From assembly GCF_900102025.1 (NCBI RefSeq), contig NZ_FNAU01000001.1:241467-305466 (forward strand): 64,000 bases of DNA. The letters are read 5' to 3'. The DNA comes from Actinobaculum suis. GTDB lineage: Bacteria > Actinomycetota > Actinomycetes > Actinomycetales > Actinomycetaceae. Made by a program: the position numbers and the translations under genes. Under the pieces are notes generated by a model. That model was not told the origin of the DNA and did not search any database. It saw only the letters and a program-made list of their open reading frames with translations. Of this stretch, positions 9,330 through 18,360 are shown one piece after another (the first letter of the stretch is position 1; each line of letters begins with the position of its first letter).

Positions 9330-9520
9330 TCCCGCCTAATTCCGCGATATTTGTAGTAGTAACAACAATCGCGGAATTGGTGCCAGTGAATGGCTAATTC
9401 CGCGGTTTGCCTTCCTACAACCTCCGCGCGCCCCTGAAATTATTACGCCTTTTTTCTGGCTTCTGCTTCTTTCTCTGGTTATCTTTCAGGCAGCAAACAT
9501 AGGAAACCGCGGAACTGGTG
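9330..9520. repeat. AATTCCGCG motif cluster upstream of malQ and tesB
   Basis: The 493-bp divergent gap 9179-9671 contains motif cores at 9338 (plus), 9370 (minus) and 9396 (plus), plus a one-mismatch copy at 9508 (minus, core CGCGGAACT). The 9338/9370 pair could form a hairpin. From 9520 to 9671 the DNA is ordinary leader sequence ending in the ribosome site agagagg before the GTG of tesB. Confidence 0.6.
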
Positions 9521-9671
9521 TGACATAAGCATTTAAGTGGCAATCACGCTCCGAGCATACATTCAGTATCCTACGAAAGAAATTCTGGGAGGGATACTAT
9601 GGGGAGAATAGCCGAGATCCGGTCCTAACAGATTTCCGGGTCTCATTACACGACACAAAGAGAGGCAACCT

Positions 9672-10607
9672 GTGAACCGGGTCGACATTCCGAAAACAGA
9701 TGTGGAGCCACTAGCAAGCGTTCTCAACAATCTGACGCTCGAGCGTATCGACGAGAAAACTTATCGCGGCGATAGCCTAATCCAGGTTACCGGGCGAATA
9801 TACGGTGGCCAGGTGTTTGGGCAGGCGACTATCGCCGCGGCCGATCACGTTAACCAAACTCTCGGAATTGGGCCCGATGTGCGGTTGGCGCACTCGATTA
9901 CGGGTGCTTTCTTGCGTCCGGGTGACTTGCATAAGCCTATCTATTTCCGTGTCCTTGATTTGAATGACGGACGGTCTTTTTCCACTAGAAATGTAATGGC
10001 CACCCAAGATGACGAAATCATTTTCTCGGCCCGCGTTTCTTTCCAGCTTCGTCAAAAAGGTCCTTCGTTTGGCGAACCGCAGCCGACTGACGTTCCGGAT
10101 CCGGAATCGATTGATTCTTCCGTAGATTTCTTCGCCGCCATTGATAGCGACTACGGCCACATTATGAGTACCACAAACGCGCTGGATCTGCGCCATGTTG
10201 ACGGCATGATTTACACGTCGCCGGCGCCCACACGATCCCCGCATGAGCGCATCTGGCTGCGCACTCGTTCACCGCTACCGGAAGGTACTTCCCGGACTGT
10301 GCAACGAGCACTCCTCGGCTATTCGGCCGACCAGTTCATGCTCGAGCCGGCATTGCAGGCGCTGGGACTGTCTTGGATGTCCCCGATCTCTTCGATCGCC
10401 ACCTTGGACCATTCCATCTGGTGGCATCGCAACTTCGATATCTCCAATTGGATCCTCGCCGATATGGAATGCCTCTCCGCACAAAACGGTCGCGCCCTCA
10501 TCCAGGCCCGTTTCTTCCAAGACGGCAAGCATATTGCCACGATGATGCAAGAAGGCATGGTACGCGTACGCCCCTCTAGCACCGAACACGAACAAGTGCA
10601 CGAATAA
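9672..10607 (+). CDS. tesB: Acyl-CoA thioesterase II
   Basis: 311 residues with the double hot-dog fold of TesB. The N-terminal half has GRIYGGQVFGQATIAA, and SITGAFLRPGD with RVLDLNDGRSFSTRNV follow. The C-terminal half carries ATLDHSIWWHR, with the catalytic-region Asp, and QARFFQDGKHIATMMQEG. It hydrolyses acyl-CoA to free fatty acid and CoA. Translation probably starts at GTG 9672 behind agagagg. A hairpin terminator follows. It has no obvious operon partner. Confidence 0.92.
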   Translation: MNRVDIPKTDVEPLASVLNNLTLERIDEKTYRGDSLIQVTGRIYGGQVFGQATIAAADHVNQTLGIGPDVRLAHSITGAFLRPGDLHKPIYFRVLDLNDGRSFSTRNVMATQDDEIIFSARVSFQLRQKGPSFGEPQPTDVPDPESIDSSVDFFAAIDSDYGHIMSTTNALDLRHVDGMIYTSPAPTRSPHERIWLRTRSPLPEGTSRTVQRALLGYSADQFMLEPALQALGLSWMSPISSIATLDHSIWWHRNFDISNWILADMECLSAQNGRALIQARFFQDGKHIATMMQEGMVRVRPSSTEHEQVHE

Positions 10608-10638
10608 AAAACGGGAGCACGCACCAAGTTAGTTGCAT

Positions 10639-10695
10639 AAATGAAGCCTCGGCACCGGGAAGAATTCCTCCAGTGCCGAGGCTTCATTTTTAGTT
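10639..10695 (+). terminator. Rho-independent terminator of tesB
   Basis: AATGAAGCCTCGGCAC pairs with GTGCCGAGGCTTCATT around a 17-nt loop and runs into a T-tract (catttttag). Confidence 0.88.
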
Positions 10696-10713
10696 CTGCA
10701 GGCTAGTTCTACA

Positions 10714-10790
10714 GGCAGTCCCGTAGCATGCCTCTACAGGCCAGTTCCGTAGCATGCCTCTACAGGCCAGTTCCGCGGCGTGTTTCTACT
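10714..10790. repeat. 26-bp tandem repeat, three units
   Basis: Units at 10714-10738, 10739-10764 and 10765-10790 share the pattern GGCCAGTTCCGTAGCATGCC followed by TCTACA; the third is diverged (CGCGGCGTGTT). It lies in the 597-bp gap between the convergent tesB and ettA genes, which holds no gene I can support. Confidence 0.75.
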
Positions 10791-11075
10791 GGGCACCTTC
10801 CAGTGCTGCAGTAAGTGTTACTTCACGCCCCGGCGGATCTTTTCAGAACTTTTGGGCACCTTCCATTGTTCGCTTTCGTCCGACGTCGCACGCCCCTACT
10901 TGGTAGCTTTCGCCCGACGCCGCGGGCCCCACCTATCAGCACCAGCCAGTTCCCAAACTTGCCGAACCAGCTGGCGCCTACTTTTCTTCCAAGTCCCTTT
11001 ACTCCTGGGAAGCCTTCTCCCCGGGCCACTTTCTTCCAGGACCCTTTCCAGGGACGCAAGTCAACGCGCCACTAC

Positions 11076-11165
11076 CCTTGCAAATGCCTGAGCCCTTGCA
11101 AATGCCTGAGCCCTTGCAAACGCCTGAGCCCTCGCAAAACACCAGAGCCCTGCAAACGCCCGCCC
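11076..11165. repeat. 18-bp tandem repeat, about four units
   Basis: CCTTGCAAATGCCTGAGC repeats at 11076, 11094 and 11112 with small changes and then decays to 11165. It occupies the end of the tesB/ettA gap just past the ettA stop codon. Confidence 0.75.
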
Positions 11166-11204
11166 CTTGCCCTTGCGAGAGCTCGAGCGATGGCGCACGT
11201 CCGT

Positions 11205-12884
11205 CTAGCGCGTGAGCCGGCGATGTGTGCCCGCCGAAGGTGCGAGTGCAGCTTCGCCCAGCCGTTCTACCTTGTTCTTCTCGTAGCCAGCGAAGTTACC
11301 TTCGTACCAGTACCAGTTAGCAGGGTTCTCTTCGGTGCCTTCCCATGCCAAAATGTGCGTTGCCACGCGGTCTAGGAACCAACGGTCGTGGGTAATAACC
11401 ACGGCACAGCCCGGGAACTGCAAAAGCGCATTTTCCAGGGAGCTCAGGGTTTCCACATCGAGGTCATTCGTCGGTTCGTCCAGCAGGAGCAAGTTTCCGC
11501 CCTGTTTCAATGTCAGCGCGAGGTTCAGCCGGTTACGTTCCCCACCGGAAAGCACGCCCGCTTTCTTCTGCTGGTCTGGTCCCTTGAATCCGAAAGCCGA
11601 TACGTATGCACGCGAAGGCATTTCCACGTTTCCGACCTGGATGTAGTCGAGACCGCCCGAAACTACTTCCCACAAGGTCTTTTCTGGGTCGATACCGGCC
11701 CGGCTCTGATCCACGTAGGAAATCTTGACGGTTTCGCCGATCTTCAGTTCGCCTCCATCGAGTGGCTCGAGCCCTACGATTGTCTTGAACAAAGTAGTTT
11801 TACCGACGCCGTTCGGCCCGATAATCCCAACGATACCGTTACGCGGCAAGGTGAAGGAGAGTCCGTCAATTAGGGTGCGATCTCCAAAGCCCTTCTGCAA
11901 ATTCTTAGCTTCGAGCACCAAGGTACCCAACCGCGGCCCTGGCGGAATCTGAATCTCTTCAAAGTCCAGCTTGCGGGTGCGTTCTGCCTCCGCGGCCATT
12001 TCTTCGTAGCGTTCTAGGCGGGCACGCGATTTTGCCTGCCGTCCCTTAGCTGAAGAACGAACCCATTCGAGTTCGTCCTTGAGCCGCTTTTGCAGCTTGG
12101 CGTCCTTCTTCCCTTGTACTTCCAAACGTTCCTGTTTCTTTTCCAGGTACGTCGAGTAATTACCTTCATACGGATAGAGACGCCCGCGATCCACTTCCGC
12201 GATCCACTGCGAAAGGTTATCGAGGAAGTACCGGTCGTGGGTTACGGCAATTACCGCACCCGGGTAGGTACGCAAATGCTTTTCCAGCCAGTCCACGGAT
12301 TCGGCATCCAAGTGGTTCGTTGGTTCGTCCAGGAGCAGCAAATCCGGTTCTTCCAAGAGCAACCGGCAGAGCGCAACACGGCGCCGTTCTCCACCGGAAA
12401 GCACATTGACCGGGGTGTCTCCGGGCGGGCACCGCAAAGCGGCCATCGCTTGTTCGAGCTGCGAATCTAGATCCCACGCGTTAGCAGCGTCGATCTCGGT
12501 TTGTAGTTTGCCCATTTCCGTCAGCAGGGAATCATAGTCCGCATCCGGATTGGCCATCTCTTCGCTGATCTCATTGAAGCGGCGCAATTTGTCAATAATG
12601 TCCTTGCGGCCCATCTGGACGTTTTCAAGGACGGTCTTATCCTCCTCCAGCGGCGGTTCCTGCAGGAGAATGCCCACACTATATCCAGGAGTGAGACGGG
12701 CTTCGCCATTCGAAGGCTCATCGAGCCCCGCCATAATCTTCAAAATAGTGGACTTCCCGGCACCATTTGGGCCGACCATGCCAATCTTTGCGCCAGGGAA
12801 GAACGCCATCGTGACGTCATCGAGGATCACCTTATCCCCCACGCGCTTAGACGCATGGATCATTTGGTAAATAAATTCAGCCAC
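11205..12884 (-). CDS. ettA: Energy-dependent translational throttle protein EttA (ABC-F ATPase)
   Basis: 559 residues with two ABC domains and no membrane segment. The opening MAEFIYQMIHASKRVGDKVI is diagnostic of EttA. Walker A motifs are GPNGAGKST and GPNGVGKTT; signature and Walker B motifs are LSGGERRRVALCRLLLEEPD with DEPTNHLD, and LSGGERNRLNLALTLKQGG with DEPTNDLD. The inter-domain linker, rich in Lys and Arg (EKKQERLEVQGKKDAKLQKR), is the P-site tRNA interaction motif. The protein binds the ribosomal E site and gates the first translocation step according to ATP/ADP. The ssb-like gene lies upstream on the same strand, a pairing common in actinobacteria. Confidence 0.96.
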   Translation of the reverse strand: MAEFIYQMIHASKRVGDKVILDDVTMAFFPGAKIGMVGPNGAGKSTILKIMAGLDEPSNGEARLTPGYSVGILLQEPPLEEDKTVLENVQMGRKDIIDKLRRFNEISEEMANPDADYDSLLTEMGKLQTEIDAANAWDLDSQLEQAMAALRCPPGDTPVNVLSGGERRRVALCRLLLEEPDLLLLDEPTNHLDAESVDWLEKHLRTYPGAVIAVTHDRYFLDNLSQWIAEVDRGRLYPYEGNYSTYLEKKQERLEVQGKKDAKLQKRLKDELEWVRSSAKGRQAKSRARLERYEEMAAEAERTRKLDFEEIQIPPGPRLGTLVLEAKNLQKGFGDRTLIDGLSFTLPRNGIVGIIGPNGVGKTTLFKTIVGLEPLDGGELKIGETVKISYVDQSRAGIDPEKTLWEVVSGGLDYIQVGNVEMPSRAYVSAFGFKGPDQQKKAGVLSGGERNRLNLALTLKQGGNLLLLDEPTNDLDVETLSSLENALLQFPGCAVVITHDRWFLDRVATHILAWEGTEENPANWYWYEGNFAGYEKNKVERLGEAALAPSAGTHRRLTR

Positions 12885-12998
12885 GCTACCTCTGCCATTC
12901 GGTTGCTAGTCAATTATCTGCCGATTTCTCGCCGCAAGGCGCATCGGCCCCGACTCAGCATACAGGGGTTCTCAGCACCTGTGCCCAGGCTTTTTCTC

Positions 12999-13041
12999 CA
13001 GGAGCGGCAATTCACAGATATGCCCGGAATTGCCGCTCCTG
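12999..13041. repeat. 15-bp perfect inverted repeat between ssb and ettA
   Basis: CAGGAGCGGCAATTC at 12999-13013 pairs perfectly with its complement at 13027-13041 around a 13-nt loop. It is the only clear structure in the 392-bp gap 12885-13276. No T-tract follows in the direction of ssb transcription, so it may be a processing or stability hairpin, or a weak terminator separating ssb from ettA. Confidence 0.65.
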
Positions 13042-13276
13042 TCCAACACTCATTCTGTTCCCGGCAGGGTGATGGTTTGCTCGGTCTGGTTCCAATCCGA
13101 CGGCTCTGCAGTTTCCAACCACCATATCGTCACAGCCGGCTCATCCCGGCCGGCTCGTCACAGCTCGCTGCAACCGCATTAGCCCACTGTCAAAGGCAAC
13201 AGCTCGCCGCAAGGCAGAAGTGCGCCGTAACGTCACCACTCACCTACCCGCATAAGCATAGTTTCACGCCTCCCCG

Positions 13277-13861
13277 CTACATCACTTGTTGCAGGTTCCC
13301 GGCTGGATCAGCTTCCTGGATTTCCCATTCATCGGGTTCCGGATTTGGCCCTTGCGTCACAATCACCGGGTTGCCGGGCACCCCAGTTCCCGACCCGCCA
13401 GCCAGCGCCTCGCCGCCGGCCGCGCCCGGTTCATCGCCTGCCGTACCGTTATAGTTACCGCCGTTGTATTCGCTTCCATCGCGGCGAACTTTTACATAAC
13501 TGGCCGTTCCGTGGGCAAGTTCGACGCCGACCGCATCCGCCACGATTACCAAACGCGTCCGGGCACCAGATTTTTCGCCGTTTTCATTGGCCGGTGACCA
13601 TTCGCGAGTGCCGAGACGGCCACGAATTAAGAGCGGTGTTCCAGTTCGGCATGAGGCGGCAAGATTATGGCCCAATGCCCCGCGCGCCCGCACCTCATAC
13701 CAAACAGTTGGCCCTTCCCGATATTGCTGTTCCCCGCGGTGGAAATAGCTTGGCGTCACGCCCACCGATACCTGTGCTACGTCAGGTGCGTCGTCGTTCT
13801 TAAAAATTACCGGATCTGCACCGGCATAACCCCTAATGGTTACGTATGTTTCGTTTGCCAT
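13277..13861 (-). CDS. ssb: Single-stranded DNA-binding protein (secondary SSB paralogue)
   Basis: 194 residues. The N-terminal 115 residues form an OB fold recognisable as SSB (VTIRGYAGADPVIFKNDDAPDVAQVSVGVT, then VWYEVRARGALGHNLAASCRTGTPLLIRGRLGTREW). A long Gly/Pro/Glu-rich flexible tail follows, but it does not end in the acidic DDDIPF-type tip of the main SSB, so the protein may not recruit the usual partners. Actinobacteria often carry such a second SSB next to ettA, which fits here. Start ATG 13861 has gaggagaaag upstream. Confidence 0.85.
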   Translation of the reverse strand: MANETYVTIRGYAGADPVIFKNDDAPDVAQVSVGVTPSYFHRGEQQYREGPTVWYEVRARGALGHNLAASCRTGTPLLIRGRLGTREWSPANENGEKSGARTRLVIVADAVGVELAHGTASYVKVRRDGSEYNGGNYNGTAGDEPGAAGGEALAGGSGTGVPGNPVIVTQGPNPEPDEWEIQEADPAGNLQQVM

Positions 13862-13921
13862 TCTTTCTCCTCAGCATCTTTGCACCCAGCCACGTGCGCC
13901 GGCCCCGTTTTCGTTTCCCGT

Positions 13922-14010
13922 GCTTTGCTCGCACGCGTCACACTCGCCACGCTTTGCTCGCACGCGTCACACTCGCCACGCTTTGCTCGCACGCGTCACA
14001 CTTGCCGCGC
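13922..14010. repeat. 29-bp tandem repeat, three units
   Basis: GCTTTGCTCGCACGCGTCAC followed by ACTCGCCAC repeats exactly at 13922, 13951 and 13980, the third with two changes. It lies directly upstream of the ssb start in the 668-bp gap 13862-14529, which carries no supported gene. Confidence 0.85.
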
Positions 14011-14374
14011 TTCGCGCCCGCCTGACGCTTACCGAACAACGGCCGCATGTTTGTTGCACTCAGCTTGTAGGCTTACGTCTCACTTGCTTCGCGCGCACGC
14101 ACGTTTGCCGCGTTTTGCATGCTTGCTTCTAGTTCGCTGTGCATCGCTTACGGGGCTGGGTTTTATACGGACCGCGGCCTCTCCGCAGTCCCTACACCTA
14201 GCTTGCCGGGGAGAATACTTTTAGGTTCGACGCCGCACCTCAGCTGTGGATGAAGCTCGCGCCTGGCCGCCTGTGGAAACCGCAGGCATCTGTATATTTT
14301 CGAACACGCACATGTCTCAACACCGCGCGCGAATTACTCAGCCCACTATCCCACGCACTGAGTGTCCCAGGTGC

Positions 14375-14530
14375 AGACCAGTCCGCTACCGACAAGTGCG
14401 CTACCATCCAGTCCGCTACCATCCCAGTCCGCTATCGACCAGTCCGCTACCATCTAGTCCGCTTACCGCGTCCGGTCCGCAAACCGCCATATCACCCGCT
14501 AACCGCTATATCACCTGCCAACTGTCATAT
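14375..14530. repeat. Degenerate 14-16 bp repeat of CAGTCCGCTACCATC type
   Basis: At least six diverged copies of a CCAGTCCGCTACCATC-like unit run from 14375 to about 14470, and then a CCGCTATATCACC unit appears twice up to the stop codon of the downstream GTPase gene. The region is non-coding in appearance. Confidence 0.65.
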
Positions 14531-15990
14531 CAGTCAGTTAGCAGCTGGCGGGTTTGTGTGTAGTCGTCCAGAACTTTTGCTGCGGGCAGGATGAATTCCT
14601 TCTCTACGGCTTGAGAGATGGATTCGCGCATAGCGGCGTCGTACGTGCGGGCAGCGCCGCGCGCGGCTTTTCGTTTCAGTAACCAGGCACACGCGATACT
14701 CACCCCCGCGCCGAGCACGCCGACGGTAATTCCCGCCCACAGCGGGAACGCAACCGCTCCGACCAGGGGCAGCAAAATTCCCAAAACGAGGATCAGGAGA
14801 CCCAATATGCCGCACACCCAGGCCCCGGTACTTCCGCGGCGGCGCGCGGGTACAGCGCGCACGGCCACACCCAAAGCCCGGCGAATATGTTCCGGTTCGG
14901 GAATTTCTTCATCGAGCGCGTTCGCCCACCGACCCGGCAAACCAGAACGCACGAATGCCAGCCATGATTCTCGGGCTGCGGTCATGGATGCCAAAGAGGG
15001 CTGTTCCGGCCGGGGAATGGCGCGGCTGGACGGATCTGCCAGGGCCGCGGTCACCGCTGAAATTCCCGAAGAGGAATAAAGATCGTCGGTGAGTTCTTCA
15101 ATTTCCTGGCCGCGCGGGTTGACCGCCGGAGTCTCGTAACCTTGTGCCAGGCGCGCCCGCACCGCGTCAAGTTCGGCTCGGGCCGTTTCCAAAGCGGAAT
15201 CCGTAGATTGGGAAGCGGTGCGCAATTCCTCCCACACCGGTTCCAAGCCGATACGTTCTTTACCGGAAGTGGCGTAGACGGGTACTTCTTCCATGCCTTC
15301 AGCGGCCAGTAAACGCCGCACGTCTTCCACTACGTCCGCAACCCGCCCTTGCGGAATCGTATCGGCCTGGTTGAGGAGCACAATCATGCGTTCCCGCCGG
15401 TTCTTCATCGCCGAAATATACGCGTCATGGATCAGATTATCGGCATATTTTTGCGGATCGAGCACCCAAATGAGCAGATCGACCATGGGTAGCACCCGGT
15501 CCACCTTTGCCGTATTGCTCGCCGCCACCGAATCATGATCCGGCAAATCAAGCAAAATCAGGGACGAAATCCCATGATCGTCCGGGGCAAGAATCGAATC
15601 GTAGGCGATGGTCCGCCGCGGATCGACCCCTAGAATGTCCAGGAGCTCGGGAGCATCCGCGCTCCACGTACACGCCGAAATATCCATCGTCGTCGGCCGG
15701 ATATCCCCCGGATCCGCAAAGTGCAGGCCGGTTAGCGCATTAAACAGCGTTGATTTACCCGACCCGGTGCCGCCCGCCAAGGCCGCCACAGTGATCCCCA
15801 TACCAGCATTAACGCGTTCTTGAATGCTCTCAATTTCGCGCCGTGCCCGGTCTACTAAAAACGGATCGGCCCGCTCGCCCGCCAAGTCCATGGCCGCGCG
15901 CAAACGCTGCAATTCTTCCGCTAGCTCAGCGGCCGCTCCCGTAAGATTCCGTTTCGTGCCGTTTTCCGGCGTTTTCTCCAGCTCTGCCAC
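14530..15990 (-). CDS. Membrane-anchored dynamin/YfjP-like GTPase
   Basis: 486 residues. The P-loop GGTGSGKSTLFNALTG lies at about 73-88, the G3 region is LLDLPDHDSV and the G4 region is NQAD (VLLNQADTIPQGR). Two hydrophobic segments near residues 392-445 (WVCGILGLLILVLGILLPLVG and the following WAGITVGVLGAGVSIACAWLL) would anchor it in the membrane, followed by a basic cytoplasmic tail. The start is GTG 15990. It follows a second GTPase gene on the same strand at 16303, and paired GTPases of this type recur in actinobacteria. The exact role is unknown; bacterial relatives remodel membranes or act in ribosome or septum biology. Confidence 0.75.
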   Translation of the reverse strand: MAELEKTPENGTKRNLTGAAAELAEELQRLRAAMDLAGERADPFLVDRARREIESIQERVNAGMGITVAALAGGTGSGKSTLFNALTGLHFADPGDIRPTTMDISACTWSADAPELLDILGVDPRRTIAYDSILAPDDHGISSLILLDLPDHDSVAASNTAKVDRVLPMVDLLIWVLDPQKYADNLIHDAYISAMKNRRERMIVLLNQADTIPQGRVADVVEDVRRLLAAEGMEEVPVYATSGKERIGLEPVWEELRTASQSTDSALETARAELDAVRARLAQGYETPAVNPRGQEIEELTDDLYSSSGISAVTAALADPSSRAIPRPEQPSLASMTAARESWLAFVRSGLPGRWANALDEEIPEPEHIRRALGVAVRAVPARRRGSTGAWVCGILGLLILVLGILLPLVGAVAFPLWAGITVGVLGAGVSIACAWLLKRKAARGAARTYDAAMRESISQAVEKEFILPAAKVLDDYTQTRQLLTD

Positions 15991-16135
15991 GAGAACCGTG
16001 CACCCCTTCGTTTTAATTTTGCTCTACTTACGTATTTTGCTACATTGCGCAGGCTTCTGGGAACGGTTCGGTTTCCGATTACAGTGTTGTTCCCTAGATG
16101 CTTCGCGGTGTTGCTCCTCAGACGCTTCCCGATGA

Positions 16136-16300
16136 AAACTTGCTGCCGGTATCGCTTCCCTAGAAGCTTCGCGGTAAAACTTGCTGCCGGTATCGCTCCC
16201 TATCCATTTCGCGGCGAAAACTCGCCAGAAGCGCACTCCCCGCCCACTTAGCGTTAAAACTCGCCAGAAGCGCACTCCCCACCCATTTAGCGTTAAAACT
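16136..16300. repeat. 39-41 bp minisatellite between the two GTPase genes
   Basis: The unit AAAACTCGCCAGAAGCGCAC continuing TCCCCGCCCACTTAGCGTT repeats at 16217, 16256 and 16295 with an exact 39-bp period. A related 41-bp unit beginning AAAACTTGCTGCCGG precedes it twice from about 16136. Earlier bases (16045-16135) hold weaker copies of the same CTTCGCGGT phrase. This fills the 312-bp gap, which has no gene. Confidence 0.85.
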
Positions 16301-16302
16301 CT

Positions 16303-17844
16303 CTAGAAACGCGTCCGGAATTCGGCGGCGCGGAGTCGTAGTTCGCGCCCATTGCCAACGTCTACCGTACCCAGCGCGTCCATAAATGGCTGGAGCGTAT
16401 TATCCACCGCCCGGTCCAAGGCAGCGGTGAGGCTCTCGCGCCCGCTACGCACTACTTCCGGACCGAGCAGGGAACGGGCTAAAGCCGTGGCACCATGCAC
16501 GCCACCAGCGGCCGCGCCCAGCAAGGATGCGGTACCAGCCGCGCCAAACCATCCTTTACTGTTCTGCGTGGTAATGAGATTCTTCAAGTCGCCCATCCAT
16601 TCGTAGATCGCTTTTGCGATCACCGCGGGCCGATCGGATTGTGCTTGTGCCTGCGCCAGAATCTGCGTGGTATCCGCGATTCCTTGCCCCCAAGCGGCCT
16701 GCACAGCGCCTTCTGCGGAGGTGAGCGCGCGGCTCAAAGTGGTGCGGAGGGAACGTACGACGCCGTCGAACACTTCCGTAACTGCCTGGTCACGTTCCCC
16801 GCTCCGGCGTCGTTGTAAAAGATTGGGCCGATTATTCGGATTCACTCCGGCGAGCGCGCCGCCGGCAGAGGCATGGGTGAGCCACGTTGTGGTCGGGGCG
16901 CCCTGTCCGAAACGACCGTGAGAAGCCAAGCTGGCGAGTTCTTCGCAAATGGAAGCAGTGGCGTCCTGAGCGCGTTGCTGCAACGCTTCAATCATCTGCG
17001 CCTGTGCTTCCACCGCGGCGGCGATCCGCTCCAAGGTGTCTGCCGTTTGCGGCAACATGAGCGCATTCGACCGTTCCACCAGGGCTTCGCTATACCCGGC
17101 TGCCCCAATGGATTCGAAAAATGCGCGCAGTTCCGTCACGATTTCTTCTGGGAGAAGACCTTCGTGCGGGCCGGCGTCGGGCACCGTGAGCAAAGGCGCA
17201 TTACCTAAACCGGCAGAGTTGAGCCGTGCCACCAGGTCTCTGCGCACGTCCCGCAAAGCTTCCTCCCGCACCCGATTGAGCACGACGGCGATGGTGGTAC
17301 CTCGCGCATGCGCTTCCGTGAGAATATCCCAGGAAACTAAATCTCCATAACGAGAGGCGGTGGTGACGAAAATCCACAGGTCAGCGGCGTCCAGCAAGCG
17401 GCGGGAAAGCTCCCGGTTATCCGCATCAACCGAATCGAGATCCGGCGCGTCAACCAAAACCGCACCGGGCACCGCCCCTTCCGTAACCACCAAGTTTCCG
17501 GTTTTGGTGACGGCATGATCTTGCATGGCCTCCACGTTTTCGGGATGAACGGCAATCACGGGCGTGCGAGTAGTGGGGCGCAGCACCGAAGCTTGCGAAT
17601 ATTCGGCGCCAAGGAGGGAGTTGAAAAGCGTGGACTTACCCGCCCCGGAAGAGCCACCAAAAACGATGACTGCCGGCGTATCTGACTGGCGAAGTTTGGG
17701 AAGCACGCGTGACCCCAAGCGGGTGAGCAATTGAATCCGGGCTTCCCCCACTTCTTCGGATCCCGGCATGGAGAGCGGCAACCGAGCACCTTCCAAGGCG
17801 GTCATGGTTCGTTCCACGAGCTTCGCAAAATCTCGGCGATACAT
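16303..17844 (-). CDS. Dynamin-like GTPase, soluble partner of the downstream membrane GTPase
   Basis: 513 residues from the chosen start. The P-loop GGSSGAGKSTLFNSLLG lies at about 63-79, the G3 region is LVDAPDLDSVD and the G4 region is VVLNRVREE. The C-terminal half is predicted helical, with an Ala-rich segment GAAGTASLLGAAAGGVHGATALA that may associate with membrane. I chose the second ATG of an ATGATG pair (17844) because GGAGG sits four bases before it. The longer reading from 17910 runs over an AATTCCGCG motif copy at 17892 and is unlikely. With the next gene it probably forms a functional pair of unknown purpose. Confidence 0.75.
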   Translation of the reverse strand: MYRRDFAKLVERTMTALEGARLPLSMPGSEEVGEARIQLLTRLGSRVLPKLRQSDTPAVIVFGGSSGAGKSTLFNSLLGAEYSQASVLRPTTRTPVIAVHPENVEAMQDHAVTKTGNLVVTEGAVPGAVLVDAPDLDSVDADNRELSRRLLDAADLWIFVTTASRYGDLVSWDILTEAHARGTTIAVVLNRVREEALRDVRRDLVARLNSAGLGNAPLLTVPDAGPHEGLLPEEIVTELRAFFESIGAAGYSEALVERSNALMLPQTADTLERIAAAVEAQAQMIEALQQRAQDATASICEELASLASHGRFGQGAPTTTWLTHASAGGALAGVNPNNRPNLLQRRRSGERDQAVTEVFDGVVRSLRTTLSRALTSAEGAVQAAWGQGIADTTQILAQAQAQSDRPAVIAKAIYEWMGDLKNLITTQNSKGWFGAAGTASLLGAAAGGVHGATALARSLLGPEVVRSGRESLTAALDRAVDNTLQPFMDALGTVDVGNGRELRLRAAEFRTRF

Positions 17845-17888
17845 CATTCCTCCATTGTCCCTGATCATTGACGCGTGAAGCGTGAGCC

Positions 17889-17905
17889 ACCAATTCCGCG
17901 ATTCC
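17889..17905. repeat. Single AATTCCGCG motif copy upstream of the GTPase gene
   Basis: CCACCAATTCCGCGATTCC with core 17892-17900, about 50 bp before the GTPase start. The remaining gap to the tRNA at 18235 is GC-rich, shows GCGCG-type low complexity and holds no gene I can support. Confidence 0.55.
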
Positions 17906-18234
17906 TGCACAGTCTAAGACGCCCGGGGCACACATCCCAGCTTAACACCAGCTAGCCTGCACTTGGCCACGAGACGAAAGGAACGGAGAACTTAGGGCGC
18001 GGGGCTGGGCGGAGGTTCGCCGGGGGCGCGGCGACGGCGCAACAGCGCACGCGAAACAAAACCTGGCGGAAGGCGGCGCGGCTACGCGGCTCGGGTGTCG
18101 CGATGACCACGAGTGTGAAGATTTCGTTCCGCGGCTCGCCTTGGGTAGATTACTGAGGGTTGGGTTGGCGGCCTGCACTTCGCGCGGACGTGTGCTTCGC
18201 GCGCGACGCCGGCCTGAGTACCGATTTCAAATAG

Positions 18235-18310
18235 GCCTCCGTAGCTCAGTGGATAGAGCACCGGACTTCTAATCCGTTGGTCGCTGGTTCGAATCCAGTC
18301 GGGGGCACCA
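18235..18310 (+). tRNA. tRNA-Arg (anticodon TCT)
   Basis: A full cloverleaf can be drawn: acceptor GCCTCCG/CGGGGGC, D arm GCTC-AGTGGATA-GAGC, anticodon stem CCGGA with loop CTTCTAA, and T arm GCTGG-TTCGAAT-CCAGT. The 3' CCA is encoded. It decodes AGA. It lies 50 bp upstream of orn on the same strand. Confidence 0.95.
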
Positions 18311-18360
18311 CCGCTAAGCTCGGTAAACACGCCTACAATGGGGGCGTGAGTTACCACGAG

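Noticed and set aside
10815..11375. 186-codon plus-strand frame in the tesB/ettA gap
   Set aside because: It translates an 18-bp tandem repeat and then runs antisense into ettA; no homology-like pattern or ribosome site.
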